64,000 nucleotides of DNA from NCBI RefSeq assembly GCF_003402235.1, contig NZ_QEWO01000003.1:372001-436000 (forward strand), in the 5' to 3' direction. The notes beneath the pieces are model-generated. The model was given only the letters and a program-made list of their open reading frames with translations, searched no databases and was not told the origin of the DNA. The position numbers and the translations under genes are program-made. The DNA is from Parahaliea mediterranea. GTDB lineage: Bacteria > Pseudomonadota > Gammaproteobacteria > Pseudomonadales > Halieaceae. Position 1 is the stretch's first letter. Every line of letters begins with the position of its first letter. This document shows positions 56,597-64,000 of the stretch, piece by piece.

Positions 56597-57942
56597 TGAC
56601 CGACTTCATGCAACAGCCGCTGACCGTCGCCGCAGAAACAGCGCCGGCCTGGCTGGCGCAGGTGCTGGAGCGCGGCCGCCAGCAGTGGCGCGACAGCGCC
56701 CTGCCCAACCGCAAAACCGAGGCCTGGAAGTACAACAACCTGCAGGCGCTGCAGCAGCCCTTTGTGGCGGTGGATCGCCACGCAGCCCCCCAGCTCGGCA
56801 ACATCCGCTACCCACAGCTGCCCGGCAGCACCCTGGTGTTTGCCGACGGCCTGTACCGGGAAGAGCTGTCGAAGATCGACCTGCCCGCGGGCGCCCGCCT
56901 GCTGCGCTTCAGCGAGGCCGACGAGGCCAGCGCCGCCCACATCGCCGAACGGCTCGGCAGCGCCATCAACCGCAGCCAGCACCGCTTTGCCGCCCTGAAC
57001 GAGGCCACCCTCACCGATGGCGTGTTCCTGCAGGTGGATGCCAACACCGTGCTGGAACAGCCGGTGCACCTGGTGTGGCTGACCAGCGGGCAGATGGAGG
57101 CGGTATCGGTCAACCAGCGCCTGCTGGTGCAACTGGGCGCCAACAGCCAGGCCAGCGTGGTGGAAACCTTCAGCAACGCCAACACCGGCGGCACCGCCTT
57201 TACCAACGGCATCAGCGAACTGCTGCTGGGCGAGGGCGCGCGCCTGGACCACTACCGCCTGCAATTGGAGCAGGGCGAGTCGGCCCACATCGGCGGCGTG
57301 CACGCGGCCATCGACGCCAACAGCACCCTGAACAGCTTCCACCTGGCCCTGGGCAGCCGCCTCAAGCGTATCGACCTGGTGGTGGAACACCGCGGCCAGG
57401 GCGCCCACTGCGAACTGAACGGCATCTACCTGCCGCGGGGCGAGGAGCAGGTGGACTACCACACCTGCATTGAACACGCGGTGCCCCACTGCACCAGCTC
57501 GGAAACCTTCCGCGGCATTGTCAGCGACGAGGCCTGCGCCATTTTCAACGGCCGCATCCACATTCACCCGAACGCCCAGAAAACCCGCGCCGAGCTGTCC
57601 AACAAGAACCTGCTCACCAGCAACCGGGCCGAGGTAAACACCAAGCCGGAGCTGGAGATTTACGCCGACGACGTGCAGTGCGCCCACGGCGCCACCGTCG
57701 CGCAGATGGACCCGCTGACCCTGCACTACCTGCGCACCCGCGGCGTGCCCAAGGACGAGGCCGAGGTGATGATCAGCTACGGCTTTATCAACGAGCTGGT
57801 GGACGGCGTGCGCAACAAGGCCCTGCGCGACTACCTCAAGCCCCTGCTGGCGCGACGCTTTGCCCGCAACGACAAGCTCACTCGGCACATCTTGGAAGAA
57901 GAGAGCTTGGAACAAGAGAGCCTGGAAGGCGGCCATGAGTAA
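56596..57942 (+). CDS. sufD: Fe-S cluster assembly protein SufD
   Basis: SufD is a partner of SufB in the scaffold complex. It has 448 aa. It has NRKTEAWKYNNLQAL in the N-terminal part, HCELNGIYLPRGEEQVDYHT and the conserved His in SSETFRGIVSDEACAIFNGR. The C-terminal tail has a 15-bp duplication (57891-57920) that encodes LEEES-LEQES. It overlaps sufS by 8 bp. Confidence 0.96.
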
Positions 57943-59182
57943 GGCCCAAGCCATCGCCCCGGCGGCCTTCGACGCCACCGCCCTGCGCGCCGACTTCCCC
58001 ATCCTGCAGCAGGAAGTGAACGGCCACCCGCTGGTGTACCTGGACAACGCCGCCACCACGCAAAAGCCCGAGGTGGTGATAGAGGCCGTTGCCAACTACT
58101 ACCGCCGCGACAACGCCAACGTACATCGCGGCGCCCACGCCCTGTCGGACCGCGCCACCGGCGCCTTCGAACAGGCGCGGGAGACCGTGGCCCGCTTCAT
58201 CAACAGCCCGGCGGCGCGGCAGGTGATCTGGGTGCGCGGCACCACCGAGGCCATCAACCTGGTGGCACACAGCTGGGGCCGCGCCAACCTCGGCCCCGGC
58301 GACCGGGTGCTCGTGTCCTACCTGGAGCACCATTCCGACATCGTGCCCTGGCAGTTGGTGTGCGCCGCCACCGGAGCCGAAGTGGTAGCCATCCCGATTC
58401 TTGAATCCGGCGATATCGACATGGCCGCGCTGGACGACCTGCTGGATGAGCGGGTCAAGCTGGTGGCGGTGAACCACGTGTCCAACGCCCTCGGCACCGT
58501 GAACCCGGTGCGGGAGATTGCCGCCAAAGCCCATGCGGTGGGCGCCAGAATACTGGTGGACGGGGCCCAGGCCACCGCCCACTTCAAAGTTGACGTGCAG
58601 GCCCTGGACTGCGACTTTTACGCCTTCTCCGGCCACAAGCTCTACGGCCCCACCGGTATCGGCGCCCTGTGGGGGCGCGAGGAACTGCTGGAGGCCATGC
58701 CGCCCTTCCTGGGCGGCGGCGAAATGATCGAGACAGTCAGCTTTGCCGGCACCACCTTCAACACCCTGCCCTTTAAATTCGAGGCCGGCACCCCCAATAT
58801 CGCCGACGCCATCGGCCTGGCGGCGGCCATCGACTACCTGGGCGGCATCGACATGGCCGCGGCCGCGGCCCACGAGCGCGCGCTGCTGGCCCAGTCGCTG
58901 GCGTTGGCAACATCGGTGGAGGGCCTGCGCCGCATCGGCGCGCCTCAGGAGGCGGTGGGCATCTTCAGCTTTGTGCTCGACGGTGTGCACCCGTCGGACC
59001 TTGGCATGCTGCTGGACCAGCAGGGCATTGCCGTGCGCACCGGCCACCACTGCACCCAGCCGCTGATGGATCACTACCAGGTGCCCGGCACCGTGCGCGC
59101 CTCCTACGCCCTGTACAACACGGCGCAGGATGTGGAGCGGCTGTTTGAGGGCATTCACAAAGCCGTACGGCTTTTTCGTTAG
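57935..59182 (+). CDS. sufS: Cysteine desulfurase SufS
   Basis: PLP enzyme that takes sulfur from cysteine. It has 415 aa, starting at ATG 57935 within the sufD end. YLDNAATTQKPEVVIEAVAN is typical, the PLP Lys is in FYAFSGHKLYGPTGIGALWG, and the persulfide Cys is in VRTGHHCTQPLMDHY. It needs SufE, encoded at the end of the operon, to pass on sulfur. Confidence 0.97.
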   Translation: MSKAQAIAPAAFDATALRADFPILQQEVNGHPLVYLDNAATTQKPEVVIEAVANYYRRDNANVHRGAHALSDRATGAFEQARETVARFINSPAARQVIWVRGTTEAINLVAHSWGRANLGPGDRVLVSYLEHHSDIVPWQLVCAATGAEVVAIPILESGDIDMAALDDLLDERVKLVAVNHVSNALGTVNPVREIAAKAHAVGARILVDGAQATAHFKVDVQALDCDFYAFSGHKLYGPTGIGALWGREELLEAMPPFLGGGEMIETVSFAGTTFNTLPFKFEAGTPNIADAIGLAAAIDYLGGIDMAAAAAHERALLAQSLALATSVEGLRRIGAPQEAVGIFSFVLDGVHPSDLGMLLDQQGIAVRTGHHCTQPLMDHYQVPGTVRASYALYNTAQDVERLFEGIHKAVRLFR

Positions 59183-59191
59183 GAGTCAGTC

Positions 59192-59548
59192 ATGTCCGTA
59201 GAGCGTTTTGACGTGAGCCGCGACGCCATCTCCGTGTCAGAGGCGGCGGCCAAGCACCTGAAGCAGCAACTGGAAAAGCACGGCGGCCGCGGCGTGCGCA
59301 TCAGCGTGAAAGAGAGCGGCTGCACCGGCTACATGTATGTGATGGACGAGGTGGAGCACAGCGAAGCCGGCGACGTGGTGATGAACCTGGACAACGGCCT
59401 GGAGCTGTATATCGACCCGGCGTCGCTGCCGGTGCTCAAGGGCACCGAGATCGCCTTTGAGAAAGAGGGCATCAACCGCACCATCAAGTTTCTCAATCCC
59501 AACGTCACCGCTGCCTGCGGTTGTGGCGAAAGCTTCAGCGTGAATTGA
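59192..59548 (+). CDS. A-type Fe-S carrier (SufA/IscA-like)
   Basis: The 118-aa carrier has the three conserved Cys residues, in KESGCTGYMYVMDEVEH and in ACGCGESFSV near the end. These hold an Fe-S cluster or iron for transfer to target proteins. It lies 9 bp after sufS. SufA, IscA and ErpA are hard to tell apart; the operon context favours a SufA role. Confidence 0.93.
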   Translation: MSVERFDVSRDAISVSEAAAKHLKQQLEKHGGRGVRISVKESGCTGYMYVMDEVEHSEAGDVVMNLDNGLELYIDPASLPVLKGTEIAFEKEGINRTIKFLNPNVTAACGCGESFSVN

Positions 59549-59549
59549 T

Positions 59550-60089
59550 ATGAGTGCCCAGGAACGCACCCTGCTTACCACCACCCGGGACTGCCCCGGC
59601 CGGCTGGTGCCGGTGGGCACGCCGGTGACCATTCCGGCCCACACCTTCGTCACCCTGACCCAGTCGCTAGGGGGCAACTACACCGTGATCCACCACGGCA
59701 ACATGGTGCGGGTGGACGGCACCGACGCCGACGCCCTTGGCCTTGAGCCGCTGAAGCTGGAATACGCCGCCCCCGCCGACGGGCAGATCAGCGAGCCCCA
59801 GGTGTGGGATGCGCTGCACACCGTGTACGACCCCGAAGTGCCGGTGGATCTGGTGAACCTGGGCCTGATCTACGAGTTGGCCATCGACCAGGCCACCGGC
59901 ACCGTCACCATCCAGATGACCCTCACCGCCCCCGGCTGCGGAATGGGCCCGGTGCTGGTGGGCGATGTGGAATACCGGGTGGCCCAGGTGCCGCACGTGA
60001 AGAAGGTGCAGGTGGAGCTGGTGTTCGACCCGCCCTGGAGCCGGGAGATGATGTCCGAGGAAGCCCAGCTCGAAACGGGGATGTTCTGA
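59550..60089 (+). CDS. sufT: Fe-S maturation protein SufT
   Basis: The 179-aa protein is a DUF59/MIP18-family member. The C-terminal core has VWDALHTVYDPEVPVDLVNL, GLIYEL and MTLTAPGCGMGPVLVGDVEY with the conserved Cys. The N-terminal half is the usual SufT extension. SufT helps mature Fe-S proteins when demand is high. It begins one base after the A-type carrier stop and shares one base with sufE. Confidence 0.94.
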   Translation: MSAQERTLLTTTRDCPGRLVPVGTPVTIPAHTFVTLTQSLGGNYTVIHHGNMVRVDGTDADALGLEPLKLEYAAPADGQISEPQVWDALHTVYDPEVPVDLVNLGLIYELAIDQATGTVTIQMTLTAPGCGMGPVLVGDVEYRVAQVPHVKKVQVELVFDPPWSREMMSEEAQLETGMF

Positions 60090-60517
60090 TGAGCAATAAC
60101 CCCTTCGGCAACAGCATCACCGCCGCTGACATCATTGACACCCTGTCCTTCTTCGACGACTGGGAAGAGCGCTACAAGTACATCATCGACCTCGGCAAGG
60201 AGCTGCCGCCGATGGACGAGGCCAAGCGCACCGACGAGCGCAAAATCAAGGGCTGCCAGAGCCAGGTGTGGATTGATACCGCCCTGGAGAACGGCCGCCT
60301 GCAGATGGACGTGGACTCCGACGCCTTCATCGTCAAGGGCCTGCTGGGCGTGGTGCTGGCGGCCTACAACAACAAAACCCCGAGCGAGGTGCTGGCCTTC
60401 GATATCGAGGGCTACTTCAGCGAGCTCGACCTGATCCGCCACCTGTCGCCCACCCGGGGCAATGGCCTGCGAGCCATGGTGGCGCGCATCCGCGATATCG
60501 CCACCCACGCCGCCTGA
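60089..60517 (+). CDS. sufE: Cysteine desulfuration protein SufE
   Basis: SufE takes persulfide sulfur from SufS and hands it to SufB. It has 142 aa. The acceptor Cys is in KIKGCQSQVWID, and LGKELPPMDEAKRTDER and HLSPTRGNGLRAMVARI are typical. It is the last gene of the operon. No terminator is evident in the following 150 bp. Confidence 0.96.
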   Translation: MSNNPFGNSITAADIIDTLSFFDDWEERYKYIIDLGKELPPMDEAKRTDERKIKGCQSQVWIDTALENGRLQMDVDSDAFIVKGLLGVVLAAYNNKTPSEVLAFDIEGYFSELDLIRHLSPTRGNGLRAMVARIRDIATHAA

Positions 60518-60625
60518 CCATCTCCCGGGCCGCGCGCCGGCGGTCACACCGGCTACCACTCTAACCACTCTAACCACGCTCCAACCATCGCCCCGATTGA
60601 CCTTTGCCCACGCTGGCGCCTATTA

Positions 60626-60643
60626 TTAATGCGATCGTATTAA
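60626..60643. promoter_or_regulatory. 18-bp palindrome upstream of the dehydrogenase gene
   Basis: TTAATGCGATCGTATTAA is symmetric around CGATCG except for one base pair. It lies 24 bp before the dehydrogenase ATG, where it would overlap a promoter. The size and form fit a TetR- or GntR-type operator. The regulator is not in this window. Confidence 0.6.
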
Positions 60644-60667
60644 TTTAGTTTGAATAAGAGCTACGCC

Positions 60668-61699
60668 ATGCCCACCATGACCGCCGCGCGCATTCACGCG
60701 CCGCAGGATATTCGCCTGGATACCGTCGACGTTCCCCCCGTGGGGCCGAGGGATATACGGGTGCGCGTTGTGCACTGCGGTATCTGCGGCTCCGACCTCA
60801 GTTATTCGAAGATAGGCGGCATTCCCGGCGCCCACAGCCCCTTTGCCTTCGGCCACGAGTTCGCCGGCACCATCGAGGCCATCGGCGAGGAGGTCACCCA
60901 CCTGCGGGTGGGGGAGCGCGTGGTGGTCAACCCCGAGGCCGGCGGCAACGGTATCGGCAGCGACGGCCTGAGTGGGGCCTTTGCCCCCCTGGTGGTGGTG
61001 CGCAATGTCACACCGGAATCCGGCTCGGTATTCACGCTGCCAGATCATCTGGACTTTGACATTGGCGCCCTGGTGGAGCCCCTGTCGGTGGGCATGCACG
61101 CCGCCAACCAGGGCCGGGTTGGCCCCGGCGACAAGGTGGTGGTGCTCGGCGCCGGGCCGGTGGGCCTGGCGGCGGCCATTGGCGCCCGCCACCTGGGCGC
61201 CGCCTCGGTGGCGGTGGTGGACCGTTCGGAGCACCGCCTGGCAGTGGCGCGGGAACTGGGCCTGCAGGCGCTGGGCGCCGAAGACAACCCAGCCGCCCTG
61301 GCCACCCAGCTCAAAACCCTGCACGGCAGCGTGCACAACGACCCGCGCCTCGGCGAGCAGCCCGGCACCGACGTGTACATTGAAGCCACCGGCGCCGGGC
61401 CGGTGTTCCAGCAGATTTGCGCCACCGCCCGCAAGGGCGCGCGCGTTGTTGTGGTGGGGGTGCATTTTGCCCCGGTAGAGCTGGACATGCTCAACCTGCT
61501 GATGCGCGAGCTGAACATCACCGCCGCCATGGAGTACCCGGTGGAGTTCCCCCAGGTGATTGAGATGCTCAGCAGCGGCAATATGGATGTGCGCCCGCTG
61601 GTGAGCCACCACTTTCCCCTGTCCGATTTTGATGCCGCCTTCGCCCAGGCCCAGCGCCCCGGCGAGACCATGAAAGTCCTGGTGGACTGCCAGGCCTGA
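60668..61699 (+). CDS. Zinc-type alcohol/polyol dehydrogenase (MDR family, no structural zinc site)
   Basis: The 343-aa NAD(P)-dependent dehydrogenase has the catalytic zinc region HCGICGSDL and FGHEFAG, and the Rossmann motif VVLGAGPVGLAAA. The four-Cys structural zinc loop is missing (VVNPEAGGNGIGSDGLSG). It resembles threonine/idonate-dehydrogenase-type enzymes, but the substrate is open. ATG 60668 is preferred over TTG 60650. An 18-bp palindrome lies just before it, and the MBL gene follows 23 bp later. Confidence 0.85.
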   Translation: MPTMTAARIHAPQDIRLDTVDVPPVGPRDIRVRVVHCGICGSDLSYSKIGGIPGAHSPFAFGHEFAGTIEAIGEEVTHLRVGERVVVNPEAGGNGIGSDGLSGAFAPLVVVRNVTPESGSVFTLPDHLDFDIGALVEPLSVGMHAANQGRVGPGDKVVVLGAGPVGLAAAIGARHLGAASVAVVDRSEHRLAVARELGLQALGAEDNPAALATQLKTLHGSVHNDPRLGEQPGTDVYIEATGAGPVFQQICATARKGARVVVVGVHFAPVELDMLNLLMRELNITAAMEYPVEFPQVIEMLSSGNMDVRPLVSHHFPLSDFDAAFAQAQRPGETMKVLVDCQA

Positions 61700-61722
61700 C
61701 CCCCACAAGCGAGAAGCCCAAC

Positions 61723-63018
61723 ATGCGCGAGCCGATCTATAAAACCCGCCCGGTTGCCCCCGCCGCCGCCACCTTCAACCAGCGCTGCCGGCGTATCAAT
61801 GATTTTATTGTGATGGCCGAGGCCTGCTCCAACGCCTACCTGATCGAAACCCCGGCGGGCAATATTCTGGTCAACAGCGGCATGGGCTTTGAAGCGCCGG
61901 TGCTGGACAACAACTTCAAAGCGTTCAGCCAAGGCGACATCAAATACCTGATCACCACCCAGGGCCATGTGGACCACCTGGGCGGGGTGCAGTATTTCCG
62001 CGACCGCCACCCCAATCTGGTGTACATCGCCCAGGCCGGCAACCCGGAACACCAGGCCTACGATGCCCGCCTGCAGCCCTTTCGCGCGGCCCGCTCGGCC
62101 TTTCGCTTCCAGGCGGAGTTTGCCGAGCTGTTCAAGGGCTACGCCGCCGCCGGCTATACCGACATCAGCCCCCAGGACCACCCCACCCCAGACCAGACCT
62201 TTGAGGACCGCCACACCCTGACCCTCGGCGGACTGACCCTGGAGCTGATTGCCGTACCCGGCGCCGAAACCAACGACTCGCTGGTGATCTGGTTGCCGCA
62301 GCAGCGCATTGTGCTCACCGGTAATCTGTTCGGCTGCCCCTTCGGCCACTTTCCCAACCTGTCCACCATCCGCGGCGACCGCTACCGCGACGCCCTGGTG
62401 TGCGCCCGCGCCGCCGAGGTGGTGCGCGATCTACAACCCGAGTTGCTGCTGTATGGCCACCACGACCCAGTGCAGGGCGAGGCCCTGATCAGCGCCGAAC
62501 TGACCGCCTACCGCGACGCCATTCACCACGTGCACGACGCCGTTGTGGCAGGCATGAACGACGGCAAAGCCCTGCACCAGCTGCAACAGGACATCACCCT
62601 GCCGGCCGAGTGCGAGGTGGGCGAGGGCTACGGCAAGGTGAACTGGGGCGTGCGCGCCATCTGGGAAAACTACGCCGGCTGGTTCAAGCACGACTCCACC
62701 ACCGAGCTGTACAGCGTGCCGCGCTCGGCGGTGGATGCCGACCTGGTGGCGCTGGCCGGGGCCGCCGCGCTGGTGGAGCGCGCCCAGGAGCGCTTTGCGG
62801 CGGGGGAACCCGAGGCCGCCCTGCACCTGCTGGACATTGTGCTGGGGGCGCAACCGGGCAACCCGGAGGCCACCGATCTGGCCATTGCTGTACACCAGCG
62901 CCTGCTGGAGGATGCCCGCACCTTCAAGACCACCGGCAACTTCTGGCTTACTGGTTGGTTGGAGGATCGCATCAAGCTGCTGCGCGGCGGCCACACGCCA
63001 GCGCTGGAGAACGTCTGA
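61723..63018 (+). CDS. MBL-fold alkylsulfatase-like protein
   Basis: The 431-aa protein has an MBL domain with ITTQGHVDHLGG; the first His of HxHxDH is Gln. VPGAETNDSLVIW and LLLYGHHDPVQGE are further zinc-site elements. The middle has RAIWENYAGWFKHDSTTELY, the signature of the alkylsulfatase dimerisation domain seen in SdsA1-type enzymes, and a C-terminal helical region follows. The changed ligand makes normal activity uncertain. It is in one transcript with the dehydrogenase and is followed by a strong terminator. Confidence 0.85.
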   Translation: MREPIYKTRPVAPAAATFNQRCRRINDFIVMAEACSNAYLIETPAGNILVNSGMGFEAPVLDNNFKAFSQGDIKYLITTQGHVDHLGGVQYFRDRHPNLVYIAQAGNPEHQAYDARLQPFRAARSAFRFQAEFAELFKGYAAAGYTDISPQDHPTPDQTFEDRHTLTLGGLTLELIAVPGAETNDSLVIWLPQQRIVLTGNLFGCPFGHFPNLSTIRGDRYRDALVCARAAEVVRDLQPELLLYGHHDPVQGEALISAELTAYRDAIHHVHDAVVAGMNDGKALHQLQQDITLPAECEVGEGYGKVNWGVRAIWENYAGWFKHDSTTELYSVPRSAVDADLVALAGAAALVERAQERFAAGEPEAALHLLDIVLGAQPGNPEATDLAIAVHQRLLEDARTFKTTGNFWLTGWLEDRIKLLRGGHTPALENV

Positions 63019-63087
63019 CAGACTGGCCCCCGGCATCGGAATTACCGATAAGGGTTAGCGACACTAGCGGCTGTTATGGATGAGCAC

Positions 63088-63113
63088 AAGGCGCTACAGT
63101 AGCGCCTTTTTTT
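63088..63113 (+). terminator. Rho-independent terminator
   Basis: A 9-bp perfect stem AAGGCGCTA/TAGCGCCTT with loop CAG is followed by a T run to 63113. It lies 70 bp after the MBL stop and closes the dehydrogenase-MBL transcript. The next gene starts 18 bp later. Confidence 0.9.
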
Positions 63114-63130
63114 CTGGACCCAGCCCACCC

Positions 63131-64000
63131 ATGCCCGCACCGCCACCTGCCCCCACAGCGCCGGACACGGCATCCCTGCCCGCCCGCCTGGCGCGCGAAA
63201 CCGCCAGTTTGCTGGGCATTGGGCCCGGCAACACCTCGCACCGGGAAAAGCTGCTGTCCGCCACCGGCGCGTTTGTTGGCATTCTCTGCTTGAGCCTGCT
63301 GGCCCCGCGGCTGTGGGGCGATACGGCGGGGGTGCTCATCGCCACCTCCATTGGCGCCTCCACGGTGCTGCTGTTTGCCATTCCTCACGGCCCCCTGTCG
63401 CAGCCCTGGCCGGTGCTACTGGGTTACAGCGTGTCCGCCGCCATCGGCGTGAGCTGCGCCCGCTTTATTGCCGACCCGGCGCTGGCCGCAGCCTGCGCCG
63501 TGGGCGGGGCGGTGCTCGCCATGCACTACCTGCGCTGCCTGCACCCGCCGGGCGGGGCCGCCGCCCTGGCCGCGGTGGTGGGCGGCGAGCAGGTGCGCGC
63601 GCTGGGCTACGACTACCTGTTAAGCCCCATCCTCTACAACGGCCTGCTGATGGTGGCGGTGGCGGTGGCGTTCAACATCTGGTTTCGCCACCGCCGTTAC
63701 CCCACCCACCTGTCTCACCTGGGCAGCCGTTCAGCGGCAGCGCCCGCCACCGCCGGCACCGGCCAGCACATCACCCACGAGGACATGGCCTGGGCCCTGC
63801 AAAAAATGGATCTCTACGTGGATGTATCGCCAGAGGACCTGTGCGAACTGTTCGAGCTGGCGGGGGATCACGCCCGCGAGAGTGCCGCGGCGGAGGTTGC
63901 CATTGAGCCCGGCGCCTATTACAGCAACGGCCTCACCGGCTTTCAGTGGCAGGTGTTGAAGGTGGAGGAGATCACCGACGCCGGCAGCGAACGCCGGGGC
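63131..64000 (+). CDS. HPP-family membrane protein (3' end outside window)
   Basis: The first 290 codons are seen. Four to five membrane helices lie at about residues 45-195, with the family motif CLHPPGGAAAL and TSIGASTVLLF. The segment after about residue 215 (HITHEDMAWALQKMDLYVDV) begins a CBS-domain-like part. HPP proteins are thought to carry nitrite or other small ions. The gene is cut by the window end. ATG 63131 closely follows the terminator. Confidence 0.85.
   Translation, partial: MPAPPPAPTAPDTASLPARLARETASLLGIGPGNTSHREKLLSATGAFVGILCLSLLAPRLWGDTAGVLIATSIGASTVLLFAIPHGPLSQPWPVLLGYSVSAAIGVSCARFIADPALAAACAVGGAVLAMHYLRCLHPPGGAAALAAVVGGEQVRALGYDYLLSPILYNGLLMVAVAVAFNIWFRHRRYPTHLSHLGSRSAAAPATAGTGQHITHEDMAWALQKMDLYVDVSPEDLCELFELAGDHARESAAAEVAIEPGAYYSNGLTGFQWQVLKVEEITDAGSERRG

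Overview
The window reads as a chromosomal segment of a high-GC, aerobic, probably marine gammaproteobacterium. The inference rests on gene order: birA-coaX, tRNA-Tyr/Gly/Thr-tufB, tRNA-Trp-secE-nusG-rplKAJL-rpoB follows the Pseudomonas-type arrangement. EF-Tu is long (407 aa), and there is a cysQ, yrfG-hslR, dxs and xseB-ispA complement and an IscR-controlled suf operon. The exact family cannot be fixed from the sequence alone; a Halieaceae/Cellvibrionales-like organism would fit.

1-7.5 kb (minus strand): the transcription/translation superoperon, with four tRNA genes and a strong stable-RNA promoter. 7.6-12.4 kb: a yrbL-like gene, an enoyl-CoA hydratase-like gene and a phytanoyl-CoA dioxygenase-like gene sit between the tRNA-Tyr cluster and two more Thr tRNAs, coaX and birA. 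12.5-26.3 kb: mixed housekeeping and lipid-modifying genes. These are a TetR regulator with a nested palindromic operator and its sterol-desaturase partner, a KefB-type antiporter behind three 21-bp repeats, an alkylglycerol-monooxygenase-like enzyme, an alkylation-repair pair (Ada-AlkA fusion plus MGMT), cysQ, yrfG, hslR and a membrane GGDEF protein.

26.4-39.4 kb: dxs, then a nine-gene surface-glycan cluster, then xseB-ispA. From about 32.3 kb to 38.2 kb base composition falls sharply, and this stretch holds an ATP-grasp/HAD fusion, a methyltransferase, a DegT aminotransferase, a Wzx-like flippase and a WavQ-like protein. No polymerase or initiating transferase is present. 39.4-41.2 kb: a complete RelE/ParE-type toxin-antitoxin pair, ribA, and an orphan HTH antitoxin preceded by a toxin remnant of a few dozen codons.

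41.3-53.7 kb: acs, a two-subunit Na+ symporter, a large secreted nuclease lipoprotein divergent from a 5'-nucleotidase lipoprotein, and a secreted AstE/AspA-like metallohydrolase. The nuclease/nucleotidase intergenic region carries one near-consensus Pho box and one weaker direct repeat of the same geometry, pointing to a nucleic-acid phosphate scavenging module. 53.7-60.5 kb: iscR-sufBCDS-A-type carrier-sufT-sufE behind a promoter with a complete type-1 IscR site and a terminator-like hairpin that ends one base before the iscR start codon. 60.6-64 kb: a dehydrogenase behind an 18-bp palindrome, an alkylsulfatase-like MBL protein, a clear terminator, and the start of an HPP-family membrane protein cut by the window end.
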